Part shown: positions 51,414-60,676 of the stretch, one piece after another
Layout: every line of letters begins with the position of its first letter
How positions within the stretch are numbered: the stretch's first letter is position 1
NCBI RefSeq assembly: GCF_002847445.1
Contig: NZ_CP025430.1
Span: 1,736,001-1,800,000 of the forward strand
Direction: 5' to 3'
Length of the DNA stretch: 64,000 nucleotides
DNA from: Paracoccus zhejiangensis
GTDB taxonomy: Bacteria; Pseudomonadota; Alphaproteobacteria; Rhodobacterales; Rhodobacteraceae
Program-made: the position numbers and the translations under genes
Notes under the pieces: generated by a model
Database searches by the model: none
What the model saw: the letters and a program-made list of their open reading frames with translations, nothing else
What the model was told of the DNA's origin: nothing

Positions 51414-52010
51414 ATGTCCGCGCCGCTGCCCGCATCCCTGCCCTTTCCCCTGCTTGCCGGCCGCGTGCATGAAGCCAGCGGGCCGGGCGCGGCCGGTTTT
51501 GCCATCCTCGCCTGCGCGCAGGTGCCGGGTCCGCTGCTCTGGATCAGCGAGGACTGGCAGACGGCCCGGCTGGATCCCGCCGGGCTGGCAAGCTTCACCG
51601 ATCCGGGCCGGCTGCTCTTGGCCGATACGGCGAACCAGACCGACACGCTGGCCATTGCCGAGGAGGCGCTGAAGGATGGCGCGGTCGCGCTGGTCGTGGC
51701 CGAGATGACCCGGCCGCTGAACCTGCGCGAGGGGCGGCGGCTGCAATTGGCCGCCAAGGCGGGCGGTGCCACCGGGCTGTGCCTGATCCCCGAGGGCATG
51801 GGCAGCAATGCCGCCGAGACGCGCTGGCAGTGCAGCCCGGTTTTCGATCCCGGACGCAGCGCCGACTCGACTCTGATGCAATGGGAGATTATCAAGAACA
51901 AAAAGGGAACATTAGGAATCTGGCATGTTCGATGGGACGCAGCGGCGCATCGTCTCGATGTGGTTTCCCCGGTTGGCCTCCGACCGGGCGCTGCGGCTTT
52001 GCGCGGTTGA
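51414..52010 (+). CDS. imuA: ImuA, SOS mutasome accessory protein
   Basis: The protein has 198 residues from ATG 51414. An in-frame ATG at 51369 overlaps the LexA box and is not credible. ImuA is a RecA/SulA-like protein: GAAGFAILACAQVPGPLLWIS resembles the first strand of the core, DPGRLLLADTANQTDTLAIAE and ALKDGAVALVVAEMTRPLNL the following ones, and CLIPEGMGSNAAETRWQCSP the end. No intact Walker A is present, as in ImuA proteins. It recruits ImuB and DnaE2 for error-prone repair. Its last 86 bp overlap the imuB start, an unusually long overlap. Confidence 0.88.
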   Translation: MSAPLPASLPFPLLAGRVHEASGPGAAGFAILACAQVPGPLLWISEDWQTARLDPAGLASFTDPGRLLLADTANQTDTLAIAEEALKDGAVALVVAEMTRPLNLREGRRLQLAAKAGGATGLCLIPEGMGSNAAETRWQCSPVFDPGRSADSTLMQWEIIKNKKGTLGIWHVRWDAAAHRLDVVSPVGLRPGAAALRG

Positions 52011-53403
52011 TGCCCCCTTCGCGCTGACCCTGCGACAGGCCAATACCGAGCGTCTCTATGACCTGAACTGGCAGGCCGAGGCGCAGGGGCTGAGCCGCTT
52101 CATGCCCTTTGCCGAGGCCCGCGCCTTCTGCCCGGCGCTGCAGACCCGGCCGGCCGATCCGTCGGGGGATCTGCGCTTTCTGGCCGGGCTTCGTCGATGG
52201 GCGCTGCGCTATTGCCCCTGGGTCGGGCTGGAGGGCGAGGACGGGCTGGTGCTGGACATCACCGGCGCGGCGCACCTCATCGGCGGCGAGGAGCCGCTGC
52301 TGGACGACATGCGCGCCCGGCTGGACCGCGCCGGGATCGGGGTGCGGCTGGGGCTGGCCGACAGCCGCGGCGCGGCCTGGGCGCTGGCGCATCATGGTCA
52401 GGGTGTCGCAGCCCCCGGCGCCACGGCGGCGGCGCTGGACGGCCTGCCGGTCGCCGCCCTGCGGATCGATCCAGAGACCACCACCGCCCTGCAGCGCCTT
52501 GGCCTGCCGACCATCGGCGCGCTGGCCCGCGCCCCCCGCGCGCCCCTGGCCCGCCGCTTTGGCCAGGACCTGCTGACCCGGCTGGATCAGGCCATGGGTC
52601 ACCAGCCCGAGGCGATCACCCCATGGTCCGACCCACCCCATTTCGCCACCCGCCTGACCCTGCCCGAGCCGATCGGGCTGACCGCCGATGTGATGGCCGG
52701 GCTGGACCGGCTGTTGCAGGCGCTCTGCGTCAAGCTGAAGGCCCATGAGGCCGGGGCGCGGGCGCTGAGCCTGACCCTGCGCCGGGTTGACCAGAACAGC
52801 CAGGTCCTGCCCTTGCGGCTGGCGGTGGCGATGCGTGATCCGGCGCGGATCCTGCCCCTCTTCGCCCGCATGGTCGAGGGCGTCGATGCGGGCTTCGGCA
52901 TCGATCAGCTGCGGCTGGCGGCCACGCTGGTCGAACCCCTGCCCTTGCAGCAGATCGGCGACAGCCGGGCAGCCCAGCCCGAGCAGCTGGACAACCTGCT
53001 GACCCGCATTGGCACCCGCATCGGGCTGGACCAGATCCGCCGCTTCCAGCCGCTGGACAGCCATATCCCCGAGCGCAGCTTTCGGCTGGTGCCGGCGACC
53101 GAGGCGCCGGCCTGCCGCGACTGGTCCGCGCCGCGCCCTCGCCCCTTGCGCCTGTTCCCGCCCGAACCCGTCACCGCCCGTGGCACTACCCCGCCCGAGC
53201 GGTTCCGCTGGCGGCGGATGCAATTGACCACCGGCCGCGCCACCGGCCCGGAACGGATCGCGCCGGAATGGTGGGGCGATGATCAGGACTGGCGTTCTGG
53301 CATCCGCGATTACTGGCGGGTCGAGACGAAACAGGGGCGGCGGCTGTGGATGTTCCATACCCCGCAGCGCCCCGGCTGGTTCGTGCAGGGAGAGTTTTCG
53401 TGA
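51925..53403 (+). CDS. imuB: ImuB, catalytically dead Y-family polymerase
   Basis: The protein has 492 residues from ATG 51925 behind AGGA. It begins RRIVSMWFPRLASDRALRL, the ImuB opening, where active Y-family polymerases have a catalytic aspartate; here it is absent, so ImuB only organises the complex by binding the beta clamp and DnaE2. Thumb and little-finger parts follow (ALQRLGLPTIGALARAP, LRRVDQNSQVLPLRLAV), then a C-terminal region RPLRLFPPEPV (a possible beta-clamp motif). It ends at 53403, with GTG of dnaE2 overlapping. Confidence 0.92.
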   Translation: MFDGTQRRIVSMWFPRLASDRALRLCAVDAPFALTLRQANTERLYDLNWQAEAQGLSRFMPFAEARAFCPALQTRPADPSGDLRFLAGLRRWALRYCPWVGLEGEDGLVLDITGAAHLIGGEEPLLDDMRARLDRAGIGVRLGLADSRGAAWALAHHGQGVAAPGATAAALDGLPVAALRIDPETTTALQRLGLPTIGALARAPRAPLARRFGQDLLTRLDQAMGHQPEAITPWSDPPHFATRLTLPEPIGLTADVMAGLDRLLQALCVKLKAHEAGARALSLTLRRVDQNSQVLPLRLAVAMRDPARILPLFARMVEGVDAGFGIDQLRLAATLVEPLPLQQIGDSRAAQPEQLDNLLTRIGTRIGLDQIRRFQPLDSHIPERSFRLVPATEAPACRDWSAPRPRPLRLFPPEPVTARGTTPPERFRWRRMQLTTGRATGPERIAPEWWGDDQDWRSGIRDYWRVETKQGRRLWMFHTPQRPGWFVQGEFS

Positions 53404-56400
53404 CCCCTCCACCTGCCCCTCCTGATGCACCGCCCGCCGGACAGCCCGCCCCGCCCGAGCCGGCCTATGCCGAGCTTGGCGTCACCTCGAATTTCACCTT
53501 CCTGACCGGCGCCTCGCATCCCGAGGAACTGGTGCTGCGCGCGGCGGAGCTGGGGCTGAAAGCCATCGCCATCACCGATCGGAACTCGCTGGCCGGCGTG
53601 GTCCGGGCCTGGTCTGCGCTGCGCAATCTGGCCGAGAAAAGCGGCGAGGCGCTGCGCATCCGCTCGACCACCAGCTATGACCCCAGCGCCCGGCAAGAGG
53701 TCGGGGCGGCGCGAGACCTGCCGGGGCCGGCCGAGACCAAGCTGCCGCGACTGATCGTCGGCGCACGTCTGGTGTTGCAGGATGGCCCGCTCGACTGGCT
53801 CGCCCTGCCGATGGACCGCCCGGCCTATGCCCGGCTGTCGCGGCTCTTGACGCTTGGCAAGCGCCGGACCGGCAAGGCCGATTGCCACCTGACGCTCACT
53901 GATCTGGAACAGGGCTGCCAGGGGATGATCCTGATCGCCCTGCCGCCCGCCGATCTGCCCCTTGCCGACCTGTCCGAGGCGCTGGCGCCGCTGCAGCGGC
54001 TTGGTCGGCGCTATCCCCGCAATGTCTTTCTGGGCGCGGCGCCGCGCTATGACGGCTCGGATCAGGACTGGTTCGATGCCTGCGCCCGGCTGGCGCTTGG
54101 CGCGGCGACGCCGATGGTGGCGGTGGGCGATGTGCTGATGCACCGCGCCGCCCGCCGCCCGCTGGCCGATGTGCTGACCTGCATGCGCCACCACATCACC
54201 ATCGACCAGATCGGCACCCGCGCGCTGATGAATGCCGAGCGCCGGCTGAAAACCCCGGCCGAGATGGCGCGGCTTTACCACCGCCACCCCGGCGCGATCC
54301 GCCGCACGCTCGAGATCGCCGCCCGCTGCAGCTTTGATCTCGGCGAACTCAGCTATGACTATCCCGACGAGGCCGAGGGGGACGAACCCCCGCAGGCGCG
54401 GCTGGAGCGGCTGGTCCACGAAGGGCTGCGCCATCGCAATCCGGGCGGCGTGGTGCCCGAGCGTCACCGGCAACTGGCCGAGAAGGAACTGACGCTGGTG
54501 GCCGAGATGACCTATGCCCCCTATTTCCTGACCGTCCATGACATCGTGACCCATGCCCGGTCGCAGGGCATCCTGTGCCAGGGGCGCGGCTCGGCGGCCA
54601 ATTCGATCATCTGCTGGGCGCTTGGCATCACCGATGTCAGCCCCGACCTGATCCATATGGTCTTCGAACGCTTCATCTCGCGCCATCGCGGCGAGCCGCC
54701 CGATATCGATGTCGATTTCGAGCATGAGCGCCGCGAGGAGGTGATCCAGTGGATCTATCAGAAATACAGCCGCGACCGCGCCGGGCTTTGCGCCACGGTG
54801 ATCCATTTCCGCTCGCGCGCGGCGATCCGCGAGGTGGGCAAGGTCATGGGCCTGTCGCAGGACGTGACCGCCAGCCTGTCGGGACTGATCTGGGGCATCT
54901 CGAACAGCGGCGCCGATCCCGAACAGATCCGCGCCCTCGGCCTGAACCCCGAGGATCGCCGGCTGGCCCAGACCGTCACCCTGATCCGCGAGATCATCGG
55001 CTTTCCGCGCCATCTCAGCCAGCATGTCGGCGGCTTCGTCATCACCCGTGGCCGGCTGGACGAACTCTGCCCGATCGAGAATGCGGCCATGGCCGATCGG
55101 ACCTGCATCGAATGGAACAAGGACGATATCGACGCGCTGCACATCCTCAAGGTCGATGTGCTGAGCCTCGGGATGCTGACCTGCATCCGCAAGGCCTTTG
55201 GCCTCTTGGGCCAGCATGAGGGGATCGAGCACAACTTGGCCAGCGTGCCTCAGGGCGACAAGTCGACTTATGACATGCTGTGCCGGGCCGATGCGGTGGG
55301 AGTGTTCCAGGTCGAAAGCCGGGCGCAGATGAATTTCCTGCCACGGATGCTGCCGCGCGAATTCTATGACCTGGTGATCGAGGTCGCCATCGTCCGGCCC
55401 GGCCCGATTCAGGGCGGCATGGTCAAGCCCTATATCCGCCGCCGTCAGGGGCTGGAGGTGGCCGAGCCCTTTGGCCCGGCGCTGGAAGAAATCACCCGCC
55501 GCACCCTCGGCGTGCCGCTGTTTCAGGAACAGGCCATGCGCATCGCCGAGGTCGGTGCCGGCTATACGGCGGAAGAGGCCGACAAGCTGCGCCGCTCGCT
55601 GGCCTCGTTCCGGCGCATGGGCACGATCGGCGAGCATCGGGACAAGTTCATCGCCGGCATGATCGCCAATGGCTACAGCCCCGAGGTGGCGGAACGCTGT
55701 TTCGGCCAGATCGAGGGCTTTGCCGATTACGGCTTTCCCGAAAGCCATGCTGCCGCCTTCGCCATGCTGACCTATGTGTCGTCATGGCTGAAATGCCATC
55801 ACCCGGCGATCTTTGCCTGCGCCCTTCTGAACAGCCAGCCGATGGGCTTCTATGCCCCGGCCCAGATCGTGCGCGACGCGCGCGAGCATGATGTCGAGGT
55901 CCGCCCCGCCTGCGTCGATCACAGCCATTGGGACAACATGCTGGAACGCCGCGCCGACGGGCAGTTGTCGCTGCGGCTGGGGTTCCGCCAGATCAAGGGC
56001 TTCCGCGAGGCCGATGCCGACCGGATCGTGGCGATGCGCGGCAATGGCTATCCCGACCCGGAAACCCTGTGGCTGAGGACCGGCCTGCAGCCCGCCGCGC
56101 TGAAACGGCTGGCCGAGGCCGATGCCTTCTCGGGCATGGGGCTCAGCCGGCGCGACGCGCTCTGGGCGGTGCAGGCGATCCGGGCGCCGGCGCCGCTGCC
56201 GCTGTTCGCCGATCCGATCGATGGCGAGGGGCTGGCCGAGCCGCAGGTGGCGCTGCCAACGATGCATCTGGGCGAGGAGGTGGTCGAGGATTACGTGGCC
56301 ACCCGCCTGACGCTGCGCGCCCATCCGATGGAGCTGCTGCGCGCCTCGATCCCCGGCCTGACGCCCCATGCCGGGCTGATGACCGCGACCGGGCGGATCT

Positions 56401-56783
56401 CGGTCTGCGGCCTCGTCATCACCCGCCAGCGTCCCGGCACCGCCTCGGGCGTGGTCTTCCTGACGCTCGAGGACGAGACCGGGGTGTCGAACATCGTCGT
56501 CTGGCGACGGGTCTTCGACCGTCACCGCCGCGAGGTCATGGATGGCCGCCTGCTGCGCATCACCGGCAAGATCGAGCGCAGCGGCATCGTCACCCATCTG
56601 ATCGCCGAGCGGATCGAGGATCTGTCGCACCGTCTGGCCGATCTGGGCCATCCGCTGGACCACCTGATCGGCATCACCGCCCCCCGCGCCGATGACACGC
56701 CGCGCCCGCCGCGCCACCGCCCCCGGGCGCATCACCCCCGGGACCAGGCCAAGAAGCTGTTCCCCAGCCGGGATTTCCACTGA
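53400..56783 (+). CDS. dnaE2: error-prone DNA polymerase III alpha DnaE2
   Basis: The protein has 1127 residues from GTG 53400, which overlaps the imuB stop and has AGGGAG upstream. The N-terminal PHP domain reads YAELGVTSNFTFLTGASHPEE and AITDRNSLAGVVRAW. Catalytic acidic residues sit in EPPDIDVDFEHERREEV, and VGVFQVESRAQMNFLPRM, RPGPIQGGMVKPYIRRRQG and AYVSSW-type polymerase motifs follow. The C-terminal OB-fold has VVFLTLEDETGVSNIVVWRRV. DnaE2 carries out translesion synthesis and induced mutagenesis with ImuA and ImuB. The Pro-rich first 25 residues are a small extension compared with others. Confidence 0.95.
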   Translation: MTPPPAPPDAPPAGQPAPPEPAYAELGVTSNFTFLTGASHPEELVLRAAELGLKAIAITDRNSLAGVVRAWSALRNLAEKSGEALRIRSTTSYDPSARQEVGAARDLPGPAETKLPRLIVGARLVLQDGPLDWLALPMDRPAYARLSRLLTLGKRRTGKADCHLTLTDLEQGCQGMILIALPPADLPLADLSEALAPLQRLGRRYPRNVFLGAAPRYDGSDQDWFDACARLALGAATPMVAVGDVLMHRAARRPLADVLTCMRHHITIDQIGTRALMNAERRLKTPAEMARLYHRHPGAIRRTLEIAARCSFDLGELSYDYPDEAEGDEPPQARLERLVHEGLRHRNPGGVVPERHRQLAEKELTLVAEMTYAPYFLTVHDIVTHARSQGILCQGRGSAANSIICWALGITDVSPDLIHMVFERFISRHRGEPPDIDVDFEHERREEVIQWIYQKYSRDRAGLCATVIHFRSRAAIREVGKVMGLSQDVTASLSGLIWGISNSGADPEQIRALGLNPEDRRLAQTVTLIREIIGFPRHLSQHVGGFVITRGRLDELCPIENAAMADRTCIEWNKDDIDALHILKVDVLSLGMLTCIRKAFGLLGQHEGIEHNLASVPQGDKSTYDMLCRADAVGVFQVESRAQMNFLPRMLPREFYDLVIEVAIVRPGPIQGGMVKPYIRRRQGLEVAEPFGPALEEITRRTLGVPLFQEQAMRIAEVGAGYTAEEADKLRRSLASFRRMGTIGEHRDKFIAGMIANGYSPEVAERCFGQIEGFADYGFPESHAAAFAMLTYVSSWLKCHHPAIFACALLNSQPMGFYAPAQIVRDAREHDVEVRPACVDHSHWDNMLERRADGQLSLRLGFRQIKGFREADADRIVAMRGNGYPDPETLWLRTGLQPAALKRLAEADAFSGMGLSRRDALWAVQAIRAPAPLPLFADPIDGEGLAEPQVALPTMHLGEEVVEDYVATRLTLRAHPMELLRASIPGLTPHAGLMTATGRISVCGLVITRQRPGTASGVVFLTLEDETGVSNIVVWRRVFDRHRREVMDGRLLRITGKIERSGIVTHLIAERIEDLSHRLADLGHPLDHLIGITAPRADDTPRPPRHRPRAHHPRDQAKKLFPSRDFH

Positions 56784-56787
56784 CGCC

Positions 56788-58731
56788 CTACCAGCCGCCC
56801 CCACCGCCACCCCCGCCGCCACCGCCGGACGAGCCGCCCGAGGACCGGCTGGAAGAAGAGGAGGAGCCGGAGGAAAAGCCCGAGGATCTGGAACTGCTGA
56901 CCGGCAGGGACGAGGTGAGGCTGTCGGCAAGCTGCCGCTCGACGCTCGGGACTCCGCCGGAGGAAGCGCCGCCCTCGTAGAGCCGGGACAGCGACCCGAT
57001 CTCATCCTCCAGCTGCATCCGCCCGAGGGTCGAACCGGCCACCGGCGCATCACCGACGGCCAGCCAGTCGCGGAACCGATCCACCCAGAGCTGTTCCTGG
57101 TCCAGCGCCATGGCGAAGGGCAGGATGCGTTCGAAATGCAGCCGCGACGGGGGCGGCGCATCGGCGAGCCGCAGCCGGTCCTCCTCGGCGATGGCGATGT
57201 AATCCCGCAGGCCCGCGATCTCGTCCAGCCGCTTGCGACCGGCGGGCGTCGGGCCGCCAAGGATCGGCAGGAAGACCATGTTCACCAGCACCATCCCGGC
57301 CAGCGCCAGCGGCATCAGGAGATCGCCCCCCTGCTTGAAATAGCCAAGCACCACCAGCCCGAGGAAAGGCGACAGCATGAATAGCCCGAAGAACCCGACC
57401 GTCCGCGCCGTCTTCCGGCCCTTTCGCCGCGCCACCACCAGCCGCAAGAGGACCGCCGCCAGCAGGGCGAGCAGGCCGAAGGAGATCATCAGCCCGTCGA
57501 GCCGTGGCGGCAGTTGCAGAGGGATCAGGATCATCAGGACAAGGGTCAGCGAGAGACCGAGAAAGACCCCGAACCCGGCGCGGCGATAGCTGCCAAGCGC
57601 CTTGTATTGCGCCCGCAGGCTATCCCGCACCCCGTCGCGCAGGCTGACGATCTCGCGCCCGTTTTTCCGGTCAAGGCGCAACGTTCCACCCGCCCGGTCC
57701 AGCGCCGCGACGACCAGCCGCTGTTCCGGCGGCAGGTCTTTCGGCAGCTCCTGCCCCAGCCGCGCCAGCACCATCGCCTTGCCCTCGCGCGTGACCGAAA
57801 TCACCCCGCGCGCCGCCATCTCGACCAGCGTCAGCGACAGCGCCTCATCGCCCTCAGGCCGCATCTCGCGCCAGGTGGCGCGGGTCAGCGCGGCCGAGAG
57901 GCCTGCCGGCGGCTCCCATCGCGGGACAGTGATATCAGCGCGCGGATCGCGGCCAAAGCCCCACCAGAGCGCGAGATAGGCAAGCCCCAACCCCAGCAGC
58001 CCGGCCAGCCCCCAAAGCCCGGGACCGTGATCGCGCCAGAGCCAGTCGATCCGGCGCGCGCGGTCGGGCGGCGGGACCAGCCCGGTCTGGAAGCGCAGCG
58101 CGACGGTCAGCCCCTCGCGCGGCTCCAGCGGGCGGGTGGTCTGAAATGTCGTGCTGCGGGCGTCGATCTGCTGCCAGTCCGCGTCCGTTCCCGTCTCACC
58201 AAAAGCGCCGGTATAGGCGGCGAGACCGTCGATCCGCGCGCCCTCGGGCAGACGGACCGTGGCGCTCGCCTGATCGATCAGGAACAGCCATTCGGTGCCG
58301 GTCGCGTTCCAATAGACCTCGTCATGACCCGGAAAGCGGCGCAGTTGGCGGTCGGTGCGATAGGTCAGGCGATAGACATGTTCGCCGGTCGAGATCAGCT
58401 GCTTGGGATCGCCCAGATAGACGCGGATCGCGCGCCCGCCCTCGATGACCCGGCTCATCTCGGGCTGACCATCCCGCTCGGCCGAAATCAGCGTGAACCC
58501 CAGCCGCAGGTTGCGCAGCCCGTCGCGCGCGACGATGGGGAAATCGCGATAGATCCCGCGGCTGATCTGGTCGCCCTCGGCGCGCAGGCGGATCGTCTCG
58601 GTGACGAGGAAATCGCCGTTCGGCTGAACCTCCACCAGACTGTCGAAAGCGAGGATGCGTTCCTCGGCCCGCGCCGGTTGCGCCGCCAGCATGAGCAGCG
58701 CCAGAACCCCCGCGAGAAGAACCCGCAGCAT
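56788..58731 (-). CDS. DUF2207 membrane protein with Gly-rich C-terminus
   Basis: The protein has 647 residues. A Sec signal (MLRVLLAGVLALLMLAAQPARAEE) leads into a beta-rich extracytoplasmic DUF2207 domain: AFDSLVEVQPNGDFLVTETI, GDQISRGIYRDFPIVARD, YWNATGTEWLFLID. It is followed by membrane helices (GLWGLAGLLGLGLAYLALWWG, YRRAGFGVFLGLSLTLVLMI, and others near 440 and 480) and a tail of Ser/Gly ending in a run of glycines and W. DUF2207 often pairs with LemA, 2 nt upstream here. A cell-envelope role is likely but not defined. Convergent with dnaE2, 4 bp between stops. Confidence 0.88.
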   Translation of the reverse strand: MLRVLLAGVLALLMLAAQPARAEERILAFDSLVEVQPNGDFLVTETIRLRAEGDQISRGIYRDFPIVARDGLRNLRLGFTLISAERDGQPEMSRVIEGGRAIRVYLGDPKQLISTGEHVYRLTYRTDRQLRRFPGHDEVYWNATGTEWLFLIDQASATVRLPEGARIDGLAAYTGAFGETGTDADWQQIDARSTTFQTTRPLEPREGLTVALRFQTGLVPPPDRARRIDWLWRDHGPGLWGLAGLLGLGLAYLALWWGFGRDPRADITVPRWEPPAGLSAALTRATWREMRPEGDEALSLTLVEMAARGVISVTREGKAMVLARLGQELPKDLPPEQRLVVAALDRAGGTLRLDRKNGREIVSLRDGVRDSLRAQYKALGSYRRAGFGVFLGLSLTLVLMILIPLQLPPRLDGLMISFGLLALLAAVLLRLVVARRKGRKTARTVGFFGLFMLSPFLGLVVLGYFKQGGDLLMPLALAGMVLVNMVFLPILGGPTPAGRKRLDEIAGLRDYIAIAEEDRLRLADAPPPSRLHFERILPFAMALDQEQLWVDRFRDWLAVGDAPVAGSTLGRMQLEDEIGSLSRLYEGGASSGGVPSVERQLADSLTSSLPVSSSRSSGFSSGSSSSSSRSSGGSSGGGGGGGGGGGW

Positions 58732-58733
58732 GG

Positions 58734-59294
58734 TCAGAAGGAAACGCCGGGCACCTGCCGCTCGGTCGGCGAGTCGAGTTCGAAATACTCGGCCAGACCG
58801 AAACCGAAACGCGCGGCGACTAGGTTCGAGGGGAAGCTTTGGACCTTGGTGTTCAGCACCCTGACCGCGCCGTTGTAGTAGCGTCGGGCGTGCTGGATAT
58901 CGCGCTCGATCTCGTCCAGCGAGGCGTGCAGGTCGCGGAAATTCTGGCTGGCCTTCAGATCGGGATAGTTCTCGGCCAAGGCGACTAGCCCAGCCAGCGC
59001 GCCCCCCAGCCGGGCCTCGGCGGCGGCTCGTTCGCCGACAGAGCCGTCACTGCCGACGCGCGCGCGGGTCTGTGTTACCTGCTGCAAGACCTCGGTCTCA
59101 TGCGCGGCATAGCCCTTCACCACCTCGACCAGGTTGGGCACCAGGTTGCTGCGCCGCTTCAGCTGCACATCGATGCCGCTCCAGGCCTCGCCGGTCCGCT
59201 GCCGGGCGGCGACCAGACCGTTATAGGCCAGGATAACGTAAAGCCCCGCCCCAGCGATCAGAACCAGCACCACGACCAACCACGACCATCCCAT
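58734..59294 (-). CDS. LemA family protein
   Basis: The protein has 186 residues from ATG 59294 with CAGGAG upstream. One N-terminal membrane helix (WLVVVLVLIAGAGLYVILAY) is followed by the LemA helices: YNGLVAARQRTGEAWSGID, LKRRSNLVPNLVEVVKGYA, ENYPDLKASQNFRDLHASL, and ARRYYNGAVRVLNTKVQSFP with FGFGLAEYFE at the end. LemA forms coiled bundles at the inner membrane. Paired with DUF2207. Physiological role is unknown. Confidence 0.93.
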   Translation of the reverse strand: MGWSWLVVVLVLIAGAGLYVILAYNGLVAARQRTGEAWSGIDVQLKRRSNLVPNLVEVVKGYAAHETEVLQQVTQTRARVGSDGSVGERAAAEARLGGALAGLVALAENYPDLKASQNFRDLHASLDEIERDIQHARRYYNGAVRVLNTKVQSFPSNLVAARFGFGLAEYFELDSPTERQVPGVSF

Positions 59295-59476
59295 GCAACC
59301 ACTCCTGTGAAACCACTTACCTCGACCCGGTCTTACAGAAGCTTTGCCGGAAACACGAGCCGAGGCGGGCGGCGCGGCAGGTCTGACCGTGGTCGCTCAC
59401 AGGCGAGAAAATTGTTTACATGACGTGACGCGGATTCCGCATGAAGGATTGCGAAATTGGCATCACAAGAGTAATC

Positions 59477-59493
59477 ATGAAAACAAATTTCAT
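59477..59493. promoter_or_regulatory. inverted repeat ATGAAA-N5-TTTCAT before ridA
   Basis: Perfect 6-bp arms lie 14 bp upstream of the ridA start and touch its AGGA ribosome site. A repressor here would block the start of the ridA-nagB operon. RpiR- or GntR-type regulators are common for this gene set, but none is in the window. Confidence 0.5.
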
Positions 59494-59507
59494 CAGGATG
59501 ACCCAAC

Positions 59508-59900
59508 ATGACCGATTCCCGCCTGATCCGCTATGACACGGCCGACCTGCAGGCCGGCGGCCAGAAACGCCCCTTCGCCAAGGCCGTGCGCGCCGGGGAT
59601 TATGTCCATGTCTCGGGCCAGGTGCCGACCGTCGGGGGCGAGGTCGTCACCGGGGGCATCGTCGCCCAGACCGAACAGGTGATCGAGAACATCAAGGCTG
59701 TGCTGGCGATGGCCGGCTGCGGGCTCGAGGATGTCATCAAGGTCACCTGCTGGCTGGATGATCCGCGCGACTTCTCCAGCTTCAACGCGGTCTTCGAGAA
59801 GCATTTCATCGACAACCCCCCGGCGCGCTCGACCGTGCAGTCGCGGCTGATGGTCGATGCCAAGGTCGAAATCGACGCCATCGCCTGGAAACCGCTGTGA
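59508..59900 (+). CDS. RidA family (YjgF) deaminase
   Basis: The protein has 130 residues. Rid family landmarks: YVHVSGQVPTVGGEVVTGGI, QTEQVIENIKAVLAMAGCGLEDVIKVTCWL and NPPARSTVQSRLMVDAKVEIDAIA, with the conserved Arg of the active site in PPARST. It hydrolyses reactive enamine/imine intermediates. ATG 59508 with AGGA. The stop overlaps the GTG start of nagB (GTGA). In amino-sugar operons Rid proteins remove imines. Confidence 0.92.
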   Translation: MTDSRLIRYDTADLQAGGQKRPFAKAVRAGDYVHVSGQVPTVGGEVVTGGIVAQTEQVIENIKAVLAMAGCGLEDVIKVTCWLDDPRDFSSFNAVFEKHFIDNPPARSTVQSRLMVDAKVEIDAIAWKPL

Positions 59901-60676
59901 AGGTCCTCATCCACGACGACGCCGAAAGCGCCATCGAGCACACCGCGCAGCTGATCGCCGCGCGGCTGCGGCGCCAGCCCGATGCGGTGCTGGGCCTAGC
60001 CACCGGCGGCACGATGGAGGCCGTCTATGCCCGCCTGATCGCCGCGCATCGCGCCGGCGAGGTCAGCTTTGCCAAGGCGCGCTCGTTCAACCTGGATGAA
60101 TATGTCGGCCTGCCGCCCGATCACCCCATGTCCTACTGGGCCTATATGCGCCAGCATCTCTTTGACCATGTGGACATGGCGCCGGGTGCGGCGGCTCTAC
60201 CGCGCGGCGATGCGGCCGATCCCGAGACCGAGGCGGCGAGCTATGAAGAGGCCATCGTCGCGGCAGGGGATATCGGGCTGCAATTGCTGGGTCTGGGGGC
60301 GAACGGGCATATCGGCTTCAATGAACCGACCTCCAGCCTCGCCTCGCTGACGCGGATCAAGACCCTGACGCGGGGCACGCGCGAGGCCAATGCGCGCTAT
60401 TTCGACGATCCGGCCGAGGTGCCGCGGCTGGCGATCACCATGGGCATCGGCACCATCCTGCGCGCGGACGAGGTGCTGCTGCTGGCTTACGGCGCGGGCA
60501 AGGCCGATGCGGCGGCGGCGATGATCGAAGGCCCGCTGTCGGCCGCCTGCCCCGCCTCGGCGCTGCAGATGCACCGCAAGGCGACCGTGGTGCTGGACCA
60601 GGCGGCAGCGGCCAAGCTGGCGCTGCGGGATTATTATCAGGAGGTTCACCCCTCCGGGCGCGACGCGGTGATCTGA
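59897..60676 (+). CDS. nagB: glucosamine-6-phosphate deaminase NagB
   Basis: The protein has 259 residues from GTG 59897, overlapping ridA. Motifs: LGLATGGTMEAVYARLI (phosphate loop), FNLDEYVGLPPDHPMSY with the catalytic Asp/Glu, LGLGANGHIGFNEPTSSL with the catalytic His in GHIGFNEP and ITMGIGTILRADEVLLLAYG. It turns glucosamine 6-phosphate into fructose 6-phosphate and ammonia. No C-terminal allosteric insert is visible. It overlaps the cutC gene by 31 bp, stop to stop. Confidence 0.92.
   Translation: MKVLIHDDAESAIEHTAQLIAARLRRQPDAVLGLATGGTMEAVYARLIAAHRAGEVSFAKARSFNLDEYVGLPPDHPMSYWAYMRQHLFDHVDMAPGAAALPRGDAADPETEAASYEEAIVAAGDIGLQLLGLGANGHIGFNEPTSSLASLTRIKTLTRGTREANARYFDDPAEVPRLAITMGIGTILRADEVLLLAYGAGKADAAAAMIEGPLSAACPASALQMHRKATVVLDQAAAAKLALRDYYQEVHPSGRDAVI

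Noticed and set aside
56788-56840. Poly-glycine coding tract as a DNA repeat
   Set aside because: It is simply the Gly-rich tail of the DUF2207 protein, common in that family.
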